A stretch of DNA of 64,000 nt, from contig CAJKBQ010000015.1 of the NCBI GenBank assembly GCA_905198155.1, forward strand, positions 8,704 to 72,703, in the 5' to 3' direction. Both the position numbers and the translations under genes were made by a program. The stretch comes from an uncultured Eubacteriales bacterium (GTDB lineage: Bacteria; Bacillota; Clostridia; Oscillospirales; Acutalibacteraceae). Each line of letters begins with the position of its first letter. Positions within the stretch are counted from its first letter, which is position 1. Of the stretch, positions 7,938 through 16,068 are shown piece after piece. The notes under the pieces are model-generated. The model searched no databases, was not told where the DNA came from, and saw only the letters and a program-made list of their open reading frames with translations.

Positions 7938-9026
7938 ATGTCCAGCGTTTATTACGGGGATCGACTTAAAATTTCCATTTTCGGCCAGTCTCACGCGCCC
8001 GCAATTGGCGTTACCATCGACGGTCTACCCGCCGGGTTCCCGGTGGATCTGGATGTACTGGCCGCGTTTTTGCAGCGCCGCGCGCCCGGGCAGTCATTGA
8101 CTACGCCGCGAAAAGAAGCGGATGTGCCGGAATTTTTATGCGGTTTGCACAATGGCAAGACGTGTGGTGCACCGCTGACCGTCATCATTCGCAATACCAA
8201 TACGCGCAGCGCCGACTACGCCGAATTCGCGCGCAAACCGCGTCCCGGTCATGCCGATTTTACCGCGTCGGTCAAGTACGGCGGCGCGCAGGATCCGGCC
8301 GGCGGCGGCCATTTTTCCGGCCGGTTGACCGCACCAATGTGCATTGCGGGCGGCATCTGCCTCCAAATGCTCCGTGGTGCAGGTGTCCGTATTTCGGCGC
8401 ATTTGCAACAAATTGGCGCAGCAAAAGACCGACCGTTTGATCCCATGGGCGAGCCGGATGCGGTGCTTGACGCGCTGCAATCGGGCTTTCCGACGCTCGA
8501 TCCGGACGCCGCAGCCGCCATGCAGGCGCAAATCCGCGCCGCTGCGGCTGCCCAGGATTCGGTCGGCGGGGTCGTCGAGTGCATCGCCCAGGGAGTCCCG
8601 GCCGGGTGGGGCGACCCGATGTTCGACGGGATCGAAAACCGCATTGCGCGCGTCGTATTCGCCATTCCCGCCGTCAAAGGGCTGGAATTTGGGCTGGGCT
8701 TCGCGGCGGCGGCCGCGTTTGGCTCGACGGTGAACGACCCGTTTTGTTGCGCAACAGATGGCAGCATCCGCACACGCACCAACGCGCACGGCGGCTGTCT
8801 GGGCGGCATATCGTCCGGAATGCCGGTCGTGTTTCGCGCGGCGTTCAAACCGACGCCGTCAATTGCGCGACCGCAACAAACCGTTGATTTGGTAGAAAAA
8901 ACCGACACCATGCTGGAAATTCGCGGCCGCCACGATCCGTGCGTCGCCGTGCGCGCTGTGCCGGTGGTGGAGGCCGCCGCCGCAATCGCCTTGGCGGATG
9001 CGATGCTGGCAGCCAAAATGGACTAA
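7938..9026 (+). CDS. aroC: Chorismate synthase
   Basis: Makes chorismate from EPSP with reduced FMN. 362 residues. The N-terminal signature reads 'IFGQSHAPAIGVTIDGLPAG', with Ala where most family members have Gly after the His. 'RPGHADFTASVKYG' and 'RTNAHGGCLGGISSG' are both typical, as is the later 'RGRHDPCVAVRAVPVVEA'. GGAGG lies 10 nt before the ATG. It is the fifth structural gene of the operon, between aroA (16 nt) and pheA (25 nt). Confidence 0.95.
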   Translation: MSSVYYGDRLKISIFGQSHAPAIGVTIDGLPAGFPVDLDVLAAFLQRRAPGQSLTTPRKEADVPEFLCGLHNGKTCGAPLTVIIRNTNTRSADYAEFARKPRPGHADFTASVKYGGAQDPAGGGHFSGRLTAPMCIAGGICLQMLRGAGVRISAHLQQIGAAKDRPFDPMGEPDAVLDALQSGFPTLDPDAAAAMQAQIRAAAAAQDSVGGVVECIAQGVPAGWGDPMFDGIENRIARVVFAIPAVKGLEFGLGFAAAAAFGSTVNDPFCCATDGSIRTRTNAHGGCLGGISSGMPVVFRAAFKPTPSIARPQQTVDLVEKTDTMLEIRGRHDPCVAVRAVPVVEAAAAIALADAMLAAKMD

Positions 9027-9051
9027 AATTCTGGAAAGGAAGCGTATCAAT

Positions 9052-10197
9052 ATGGCAAATTTAGAAGAATTGCGAAAAGAAATGGATCGTGTGGATGACC
9101 AGTTTGTGACCCTATTCGGGGAGCGTATGCAAGTAGCGGGTAAAATTGCCGAATACAAGCGTGCCCAAAATCTTCCGGTACTCAATGCCCAGCGCGAGCG
9201 CGAAAAATTGGCAGACGTTGCGTCCAAATCGGCGCCGGAACTGGCGGAATACACGCGGGTGCTGTACGCGCTGCTGTTCGAGCTGAGCCGCGCGTACCAG
9301 GATCAACTGCTGGATCGCCACAGTGCGTTGCTCGACCAGGTACGCGCTGCCATCGCAGAGACGCATCCGCTCTTTCCGCAGGCGCCGTCGGTTGTATGCT
9401 GCGGCGTCGAAGGCGCGTTCGCGCAGCAGGCGTGCGAAAAATTGTTCCGCAACCCGGGCATGATGTATGTCCAGGATTTTGAGCACGTTTTCACCGCGAT
9501 CGAAAAAGGGCTGTGCGAATATGGCGTGCTGCCGATCGAAAACAGCACGGCCGGGTCGGTGAAACAAGTGTACGACGCGATGATTGCCCACGATTTCCAC
9601 ATCGTGCGGTCGGTGCGTTTGGCGATTCGGCACAATTTACTGGCACTTCCGTGCGTAAAATTATCTGATATTCGCGAAGTGGTGTCGCACGAGCAGGCGC
9701 TTCGCCAGTGCGATGGATTTTTGCAGTCGCTCGGCGTGAAACTGACAGTGTGCGAAAACACGGCAGCGGCAGCGGAATTGGTAGCCAAATCTGGGCGCTC
9801 CGACCTGGCTTGCATTTCGTCGCGCGCGTGCGCAGAGCTGTACGGCCTCGCGTGCCTGTCGGAGGACGTCCAGGACAACGCCAACAACCACACGCGCTTC
9901 ATTTGTATCACCAAAAATCTGGAAATTTACCCAGGCGCAGACAAAACAACCCTGATGATGGTTCTGCCAAACCGCCCCGGTTCGTTGTACAAAGTGCTGG
10001 CGCGACTGTATGCGTTGGGCATCAACCTCATAAAATTGGAAAGCCGTCCCATTCCAACACGCGATTTTGAATTCATGTTCTACCTGGATTTGGATACCTC
10101 GATTTATTCTGACGATTTTGCACGATTGTTGGCAGAATTAGACGGAATGTGCGAACAATTCCAATATTTAGGCTCCTATTCGGAGGTCAATGGGTGA
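9052..10197 (+). CDS. pheA: Bifunctional chorismate mutase / prephenate dehydratase
   Basis: Converts chorismate to prephenate and then to phenylpyruvate, the phenylalanine branch. 381 residues. A helical AroQ-type chorismate mutase domain (about 1-85) begins 'LEELRKEMDRVDDQFVTLF'. The dehydratase domain (about 110-290) has 'GVLPIENSTAGSV' and 'NANNHTRFICI' (TRF motif). A C-terminal ACT domain (about 300-375) carries 'NRPGSLYKVL' and 'KLESRPIP', the motifs that bind phenylalanine for feedback inhibition in relatives. The start at 9052 follows GGAAAGGAAG. The stop overlaps the next start by one base (TGATG). Confidence 0.95.
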   Translation: MANLEELRKEMDRVDDQFVTLFGERMQVAGKIAEYKRAQNLPVLNAQREREKLADVASKSAPELAEYTRVLYALLFELSRAYQDQLLDRHSALLDQVRAAIAETHPLFPQAPSVVCCGVEGAFAQQACEKLFRNPGMMYVQDFEHVFTAIEKGLCEYGVLPIENSTAGSVKQVYDAMIAHDFHIVRSVRLAIRHNLLALPCVKLSDIREVVSHEQALRQCDGFLQSLGVKLTVCENTAAAAELVAKSGRSDLACISSRACAELYGLACLSEDVQDNANNHTRFICITKNLEIYPGADKTTLMMVLPNRPGSLYKVLARLYALGINLIKLESRPIPTRDFEFMFYLDLDTSIYSDDFARLLAELDGMCEQFQYLGSYSEVNG

Positions 10198-11432
10198 TGC
10201 GGTGCGGATTGCTCGGGGAAAAGTTGGGACACAGTTATTCCCCGCAAATTCATTCCTTATTAGGAACATACCGGTACGACCTGATCGAAAAAACGCCGCA
10301 GGAAGCCGAAGCATTCCTGCGGCACGGCGATTTTGACGCGCTGAACGTGACAATTCCGTACAAAAAATTGGCATTGCAGTGCTGCGCCGAAGTCACTGAC
10401 CGCGCATCGCGCATCGGCAGCGTCAACACGATCGTCCGCCGCGCCGACGGCACGCTGTTCGGCGACAACACCGACTACGACGGATTCGCCTATATGTTGA
10501 CACAAAGCAAAATCGACGTCTCCGGCCGCAAAGTTTTGGTGCTTGGCAGCGGCGGCGCGTCGTTGACGGTGCAGGCCGTGCTGCGCGACCTGGGCGCATC
10601 GGTGGTCGTGATTTCGCGTGGCGGGCCGGATAATTACCAAAATTTAAGCCGTCATTCCGACGCCTCGGTCATCGTCAATACGACCCCTGTTGGGATGTAC
10701 CCCAATAATGGGAAATCACCAATCAATTTCGCAAAATTCCCTGATTGTATTGGCGTACTGGATCTAATTTATAATCCGGCGCGCACCAAATTGTTGCAAG
10801 ACGCAGCGGCGCGCGGCATTCCATATGCGGGCGGGCTGACGATGCTCGTGGCGCAGGGACGGCGCGCGGCGGAGCGGTTCACCGGGCAGTCCATTCCGGT
10901 GACGGAAACGGATCGAATCGTCCGGATTTTGCAAGACGAGATGGAAAATATCATCTTAATTGGTATGCCCGGCAGCGGAAAATCCACGGCCGGGCGCGCC
11001 CTGGCGGCGCTGCTGCACCGACCGTTTTACGATGCCGATGCAGAATTGGTGCGGTCGGCCGGGCGATCCATCCCGGAAATTTTTGCTGCGGAGGGGGAGA
11101 CCGGATTCCGTGCGCGCGAGACGGAAATTCTTGCGGAATACGGGAAAAAATCCGGAATCATCCTCGCAACGGGCGGCGGCTGCGTCACGCGGCCGGAAAA
11201 CGAGCCGCTCCTGCGCCAAAACGGACGAATCGTGTGGCTGATGCGCGACTGGCACACATTGCCAACCGATGGCCGTCCGCTGTCGCAAACAAGCAATTTA
11301 GCTGAAATGGAGCGCGTACGTCGGCCGATGTACAAGCAATTCGCCGATATTTCAGTGGAGGTGTCCACCGATCCGGCAGAAACCGCAGCGCGCATCGCGT
11401 CCCGCTTGATGCTGCAGCACGACGCCAACTAA
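10197..11432 (+). CDS. aroE-aroK: Fused shikimate dehydrogenase-shikimate kinase
   Basis: One 411-residue frame joins two pathway steps. Residues 1 to about 245 are shikimate dehydrogenase: 'KLGHSYSPQIHSLL', 'NVTIPYKK', 'GDNTDYDGF', a nucleotide loop 'VLGSGGAS' and 'NTTPVGMYP'. From Met249 on the protein is a complete shikimate kinase: Walker A 'GMPGSGKST', 'DADAELV', 'GETGFRARE' and 'ATGGGCV'. There is no stop between the halves. Together they reduce 3-dehydroshikimate to shikimate and phosphorylate it. The start overlaps the pheA stop by one base. It is the last gene of the operon, followed by a strong terminator. Confidence 0.95.
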   Translation: MRCGLLGEKLGHSYSPQIHSLLGTYRYDLIEKTPQEAEAFLRHGDFDALNVTIPYKKLALQCCAEVTDRASRIGSVNTIVRRADGTLFGDNTDYDGFAYMLTQSKIDVSGRKVLVLGSGGASLTVQAVLRDLGASVVVISRGGPDNYQNLSRHSDASVIVNTTPVGMYPNNGKSPINFAKFPDCIGVLDLIYNPARTKLLQDAAARGIPYAGGLTMLVAQGRRAAERFTGQSIPVTETDRIVRILQDEMENIILIGMPGSGKSTAGRALAALLHRPFYDADAELVRSAGRSIPEIFAAEGETGFRARETEILAEYGKKSGIILATGGGCVTRPENEPLLRQNGRIVWLMRDWHTLPTDGRPLSQTSNLAEMERVRRPMYKQFADISVEVSTDPAETAARIASRLMLQHDAN

Positions 11433-11454
11433 ATGTTTATCGCTTAAACTTCCA

Positions 11455-11487
11455 AAAAGCCCCGCCTGCATGGCAGACGGGGCTTTT
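11455..11487. terminator. Bidirectional terminator after aroE-aroK
   Basis: AAAAGCCCCG pairs with CGGGGCTTTT, with an inner CTGC/GCAG extension and ATG loop. T runs lie on both strands, so it serves the aromatic operon and the convergent PIN-like gene. Confidence 0.9.
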
Positions 11488-11522
11488 GATTTGACTTTGA
11501 ATTTTCGACGGCCGGTGGCAGA

Positions 11523-13049
11523 TTACGCTTCCGTCGCCGTTTTTTCCAATGTCCGGCAGTAGTTTTTCACTTTGTCGCGGATGGCGTTGTACAATACGAT
11601 ACCATGTTTTTGCCCGTATTTTTTCAACAATGCCCGATAAATCCATTGCATCCGGCGGTTGGCGTCTGTTGCGATGGACTCCTGCAACAAATGCAGTACA
11701 TCCTCGACGTGCGCCGCCTCGTCGGCCTTTTTCAACGCGTCGGCGATGGCGCCCTCCGACCCGACCGGCACGGCATTAATGACCGTTTCCGGGCGTGTCC
11801 GCGTATCGATGCGCACCACCGGAGAAATGGGCGCGGGCGCAACGATTGGCTGCTCAACTTTCGGCTCCTCCTTTTTTTCGGACGGAGTCGCTTTTTTCTC
11901 AGCCGGTTTTTTTCCGGGTTTTGCCGCAGCTTTTGCTTTCGGCGCATCCTTGGCATCGCCGGACTTGGGTGCCGCGTTCTTTGCCGGAGCCGGTTTGCCT
12001 TCCGTTTTCATGACGGATTGCTTCGTTTCTTCTGCTTTCGCGTCAATTTGCTGCGCAATCGTTTTCCTTTCGGCTTTCGATTCCGTTGAAATTGTGGATG
12101 CTTTTTCCGGTTGCGCCAACGGCTGCGCACCTTTTTGTTCCGGTTTTTCCGCAGATTGAGCCGCTTTTTGCGCTTCGCCGTCTTTGTACACCACGATGCG
12201 CCCATATAATGGGGTCGCGGCTTCTTCCGGCTGCTTCACTTCGGCTTTTTCCTGAACCTCAACGGGTTTTTCTGGCTGAATTGCCGGTTTTGCCTCCGGT
12301 TGAACGGGCTGCGGCGCGTCCTTATGCACCGTAATTCGCCCATACAACGGCGCAGTTGCCACTTCGGCCGGCTTGGTTTCGACCGGTTTGGCCTCCGGCG
12401 CGGCTTCCGGCTTTGCCGCATTTGGTGCGCTTTCGACCGGCTGCGCCGCCGCGGACGGTCCCTCGACCGCCTTTTGCGGCGCAGAGGAGACGGCTTTCGC
12501 ATCAACCGAATCCGCTTTCACGTCAGGTGATTTTTCCGCCGCCGGCTTGTTTTCCGTTGTTTCAACCGGTTTTTCCGCTTTTATATCAGTTTTTTTCGGC
12601 TCATTTGTCTTATTATCTTTTTGTTCCACCGGCTTCGGCGCAGCCTTGCGATTGGCATTCGGCGCGGTTTGCTGAGCCGGACGGTTCAACGGCGCGCCCG
12701 CAGGCACCCGGCGAATGCGGCAGCCGCGCTCGCGCCAAAAACTGACAACCGCGTCGTACCCCGTATCGCTGGAATATATAATGTATTCAGCCTCAGTATC
12801 CTGCGCAAACCGATGCCCCAGTGCTGTTACAAGCTGAAAATCAAGCGCATTTTTCCCAACAGTGCAATTGATTAACTGCACGTCCGCGCGCTTTACGAAG
12901 TTCAGCAGCCGCCCCAGCTGCGGCATCGAGATTGCCGACGTCTGCGCCGTGTAAAACAGCAGCATCACCGTGTCAGCGTCGGCTTGGTCCATCAGCGGAA
13001 TCCAGGAATTTCCGACATTTTCGGTATCAATGTACAAATAATGTGTCAT
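11523..13049 (-). CDS. PIN-like domain protein with long low-complexity linker
   Basis: 508 residues in three parts. Residues 1 to about 110 look like a PIN/NYN-type nuclease-like fold: 'YLYIDTENVGNSW' (conserved Asp), 'NALDFQLVTALGH' and 'YIIYSSDTGYDAVVSFW', the acidic and Ser/Thr-Asp spacing of that fold. From about 115 to 410 there is a Lys/Ala/Glu/Pro-rich, probably disordered linker with two copies of an 'LYGRI' motif (near 233 and 278). The last about 95 residues are helical. The ATG at 13049 has GGGGAG 9 nt upstream. An upstream extension lacks one. It has its own promoter and terminator. A nuclease role is inferred and the substrate is unknown. Confidence 0.75.
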   Translation of the reverse strand: MTHYLYIDTENVGNSWIPLMDQADADTVMLLFYTAQTSAISMPQLGRLLNFVKRADVQLINCTVGKNALDFQLVTALGHRFAQDTEAEYIIYSSDTGYDAVVSFWRERGCRIRRVPAGAPLNRPAQQTAPNANRKAAPKPVEQKDNKTNEPKKTDIKAEKPVETTENKPAAEKSPDVKADSVDAKAVSSAPQKAVEGPSAAAQPVESAPNAAKPEAAPEAKPVETKPAEVATAPLYGRITVHKDAPQPVQPEAKPAIQPEKPVEVQEKAEVKQPEEAATPLYGRIVVYKDGEAQKAAQSAEKPEQKGAQPLAQPEKASTISTESKAERKTIAQQIDAKAEETKQSVMKTEGKPAPAKNAAPKSGDAKDAPKAKAAAKPGKKPAEKKATPSEKKEEPKVEQPIVAPAPISPVVRIDTRTRPETVINAVPVGSEGAIADALKKADEAAHVEDVLHLLQESIATDANRRMQWIYRALLKKYGQKHGIVLYNAIRDKVKNYCRTLEKTATEA

Positions 13050-13080
13050 TTCGATTGCTCCCCATTCGGTTTCTCTTATT

Positions 13081-13109
13081 ATTGTATCATAAATTCCGCA
13101 CGACGGCAA
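13081..13109 (-). promoter_or_regulatory. Promoter of the PIN-like gene
   Basis: On the minus strand, TTGCCG (13104-13109), a 17-bp spacer and TACAAT (13081-13086) with TGA just before it, 32 nt upstream of the start codon. Confidence 0.65.
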
Positions 13110-13119
13110 GATGTTTTGC

Positions 13120-13155
13120 GAAAAAAATGCAAAACCGGCTCGATTTTTGAGCCGG
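13120..13155 (-). terminator. Terminator of the esterase/GH38-like operon
   Basis: On the minus strand a 7-bp stem CCGGCTC/GAGCCGG with a 7-nt loop is followed by TTTTGC and seven T. It begins 15 nt after the stop codon of the 642-residue gene. Confidence 0.75.
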
Positions 13156-13169
13156 AATGCAAAAGATTG

Positions 13170-15098
13170 TTACCCCAACGGCCGCAAAACAAACCGGAAG
13201 CGCGCCGCGCCATCGTTCCACATTGGAAAATTTGTGCCCCATTGGTTATTAAATAGATTGAAATACACGTCGCGGCAGTCGGGGAGATCGCGCACGAAGT
13301 CGTAAATGTGTTTTCCGTTGACGGACACCAGCGGCGCATCAAGCGTCTGAATGGTGCAATTGCCGAACATCAGCACGCCGTCGGTGCCGTGCATTCCGCG
13401 GTTGCCGCCAGGCTGCACCGTGCGCGGATCGATCGGCAGCCCCAATTTGGAGATGGATTGCAGCGGGGTCGTGCAGGCAAACCGCAGCCACAATGCCTCC
13501 GGCGCGCGGTTTGCGGGCTTGTCAAACCATTGAAAATCCAGACAAAATTCGGATTCTGAGGGATAAATACGCAAAATCAGCTGTGCCGGGACGCCATGTT
13601 GCTGCACCAGCGCGACCGGCGGCCGCATTCCGACCACAATTTCCCGTTCAAATTCATACACATCGGCGCACATCGGCGCCCATGCGGTATGCACAGCAAT
13701 CTCATCTCCCAAATTTTCCTTACCAAAATCATCCGTGCCCCAGTTCGGCCGGCCGGTTTCCAGACGGTCGCGAATAAATGACGGCTTCAAATATGCCTGC
13801 TCAAACGCCCAAACCTCATCGCCGCTGTACGCGTCGTACGAAAATGCGGCCAGCGGGTGTCCGTCATCGGCGTACACTTTGCCATCCTTGTCCAGCGCGC
13901 AAATCGCGCCGTCCGCGCCAATCGTGAATCGCCACCCAGCCCGTACAAACGTGCGCGCCGCCGTCCGTGCCGCCGGATCCAGCGCCGGGCGCTCCGCAGC
14001 AAATTCCTGCATCGCGGCGGCCGCTGAACTTCGGTACGGCTCGGACAGCGCATCCGCGCCCTGCTGCACGTACCGCCGCTGCTCCGCCCACGACAATTCC
14101 ATTTTTTTGTAGTTGAAATTGTTGCGCGCGCGGTCAAATAAGTCGCGTCGATAGTTTCGATTCTCATGCAAATGCTTCTTTTCGTCCAGGCCCCATGTGT
14201 GTTCCGGCACCATTAGCAACGAATCGTACATACGATTGCGTTCTTCCGGCGGAAGCGACGGGGCAAGCCGCAACAATGCGCGGAATTGCGATGTTTTTTG
14301 CGGATCCGTGCCAATTCCGTGAATCCATGTATCTCCAAATTCGGTTTCAATCACCGGCAACGAATCGGCGACTTCCGCCACGGCAGCCGCGACGTCATTC
14401 AAATCGGCGGCCTGAATTTCCGCGCCGGGGTACTCCTCGTACAGCCGGTCGTAAACCGCAAACACTTCGGCCGCCGATTGCGGCCCCAGATTGTCGCCTG
14501 TGTGTGCGAAATAAATTGCGGTATCAGTGCCGGGAATTTTCGCGAATTCCCCATAACCTCCGCCGTTATACATTACCTGAATGGTCTCGCCGCCGAATCG
14601 CCACCGGAAAAACAGCGGCACATCGACCGGCGTAGATGCCGGATTGACGCCAATGTGCAAAAAATGGATGCCAGCGCGTGCCAATCGTGGCACGATGGCG
14701 GCCGTGTGGCCGGGCACATCGGTGTATTTCGCGCCGATGGTGTGCCGCCCGAACGTCGCATCCAGCTTGCGCGAGATCGACAGCCCATAATCAAACAGCG
14801 CGCCGTCCGCATATTCGGAGTGTAAAGTACAGGGCAATCCATGCCAGCTAAACCAATGATTGCGAATCGCATAGACCATCCGGTCACGCGCTCCGTCTGA
14901 GGCGGTACGCAAATATTGGTGCGGCAGCCAGCTGCCGGTTGTCCATACAAATCCTTCCGGCCGTCCGCTGCGCGCAATTTCCTCCGCCACGTCAATCGCC
15001 TGCGGAATGTACCGTTCATTATACTTCCGCACCACTTCACTGGAAAAATCCGTAAATCCTATATCCAGGTGTGTCTTGAACAAGACCAAAATTTTCAT
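13170..15098 (-). CDS. GH38-like (DUF5054-type) hydrolase
   Basis: 642 residues, no signal peptide, so cytoplasmic. The N-terminus 'LVLFKTHLDIGFTDFS' matches the opening of the DUF5054 family, related to the catalytic barrel of family 38 alpha-mannosidases, whose first strand carries a similar metal-binding His-x-Asp. 'TGSWLPHQYL', 'HHIGAKYTDVPGHTA'-like and 'WGLDEKKHLHENRNYRRD' segments support a polar active site. It starts 3 nt after the esterase gene on the same strand, so the two are co-transcribed. A role in removing and processing decorated sugars is inferred. No substrate can be named. Confidence 0.75.
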   Translation of the reverse strand: MKILVLFKTHLDIGFTDFSSEVVRKYNERYIPQAIDVAEEIARSGRPEGFVWTTGSWLPHQYLRTASDGARDRMVYAIRNHWFSWHGLPCTLHSEYADGALFDYGLSISRKLDATFGRHTIGAKYTDVPGHTAAIVPRLARAGIHFLHIGVNPASTPVDVPLFFRWRFGGETIQVMYNGGGYGEFAKIPGTDTAIYFAHTGDNLGPQSAAEVFAVYDRLYEEYPGAEIQAADLNDVAAAVAEVADSLPVIETEFGDTWIHGIGTDPQKTSQFRALLRLAPSLPPEERNRMYDSLLMVPEHTWGLDEKKHLHENRNYRRDLFDRARNNFNYKKMELSWAEQRRYVQQGADALSEPYRSSAAAAMQEFAAERPALDPAARTAARTFVRAGWRFTIGADGAICALDKDGKVYADDGHPLAAFSYDAYSGDEVWAFEQAYLKPSFIRDRLETGRPNWGTDDFGKENLGDEIAVHTAWAPMCADVYEFEREIVVGMRPPVALVQQHGVPAQLILRIYPSESEFCLDFQWFDKPANRAPEALWLRFACTTPLQSISKLGLPIDPRTVQPGGNRGMHGTDGVLMFGNCTIQTLDAPLVSVNGKHIYDFVRDLPDCRDVYFNLFNNQWGTNFPMWNDGAARFRFVLRPLG

Positions 15099-15101
15099 AA
15101 A

Positions 15102-15872
15102 TTACCCTTTCCGCATTGCCACGATCCAATCCAGCACTTTTTGGATTTGCACGTCCCAATAGGGCCAGCTGTGGTTTCCGGTCGATTCCGAATAAGTCAA
15201 ATCGAACCCATCCGCACGCATCAAGTCGCGCATCCGCCGACTGTCCGCAAGCAACCCGTCCTCGGTGCCGCACCACATATAAATGGCTGGCTTTTGGGAA
15301 TTGCTTGACGCAAGTTGTTGCTCCAAATAATAAACATCATTTTTGGTGCCGGTGGGGTCGTCGCGCAAAACGCCTTCCGATTTCAGCTGCGCCAGCCGGG
15401 ACGGATTGGCAATGTCCAGCGCGCCGGAGAGGGAGGCCGCCGCCGCGTACCGATCCGGCTTCGACAGCGCAAAATGCAGCGCCCCGTAGCCGCCCATCGA
15501 CAGCCCGGCGACATATGTATCGGCGCGCGCCTGCGAAATGGCCGGGAAAAATTCCGCAACACGGCGCGGCAATTCTTCCCCAATATAGGAATAATATTTC
15601 CCAGCCGGCGTGTCGATGTACCACCCGCGGAACGTCGTCGGCATCACCACCGCAATGCCCTTTTCGGTCGCATACCGCTCAATCGACGTCCGCCGCAGCC
15701 AAATCGAGTCGTCGTCGGACAGCCCGTGCAGCAAATACAGCACCGGATATTGCGCCGCGCCGCGCGAATCGACGCCGATTTCCCCGACCGAGTCGCGCTG
15801 CGGCATCACAACGTGAAACCGCGTGCTCAGTCCGAGCGTGGTAGAAAAGAAATTTACTTGAAACATTGCCAT
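15102..15872 (-). CDS. Alpha/beta-hydrolase esterase (EstA/esterase D-like)
   Basis: 256 residues. The nucleophile elbow is 'GLSMGGYGALHFAL', the oxyanion segment 'VLYLLHGLSDDDSIWL', and the catalytic His is likely in 'GNHSWPYWDVQI', with an Asp in 'GTEDGLLAD'. This is the pattern of S-formylglutathione hydrolase/tributyrin esterases that remove short acyl groups, often from sugars. The ATG at 15872 is preferred (GGAG 8 nt upstream) over an in-frame GTG at 15881. It is the first gene of an operon with the GH38-like hydrolase, 3 nt upstream of it. No signal peptide is seen. Confidence 0.88.
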   Translation of the reverse strand: MAMFQVNFFSTTLGLSTRFHVVMPQRDSVGEIGVDSRGAAQYPVLYLLHGLSDDDSIWLRRTSIERYATEKGIAVVMPTTFRGWYIDTPAGKYYSYIGEELPRRVAEFFPAISQARADTYVAGLSMGGYGALHFALSKPDRYAAAASLSGALDIANPSRLAQLKSEGVLRDDPTGTKNDVYYLEQQLASSNSQKPAIYMWCGTEDGLLADSRRMRDLMRADGFDLTYSESTGNHSWPYWDVQIQKVLDWIVAMRKG

Positions 15873-16068
15873 AGAAAACACTCCTTTTTTGGCAATAAAA
15901 TTGCAGAATTAATTCATACGATGGGGGAAATGCCGCAATGCAAAGCCAATTTCGTTTCGAAATTCTTCGATATGCTGGCAATTAAACGTACTATGAATTG
16001 GGATTTCATTCAGAAAAATACGGAAAAAATGTAATCCAAAATCGCGCCCAAAATCGGGTAATTATCCC

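Noticed and set aside
15926..16034. 37-codon plus-strand frame between the esterase and alr genes
   Set aside because: No convincing promoter or binding site, and both flanking genes run on the other strand.
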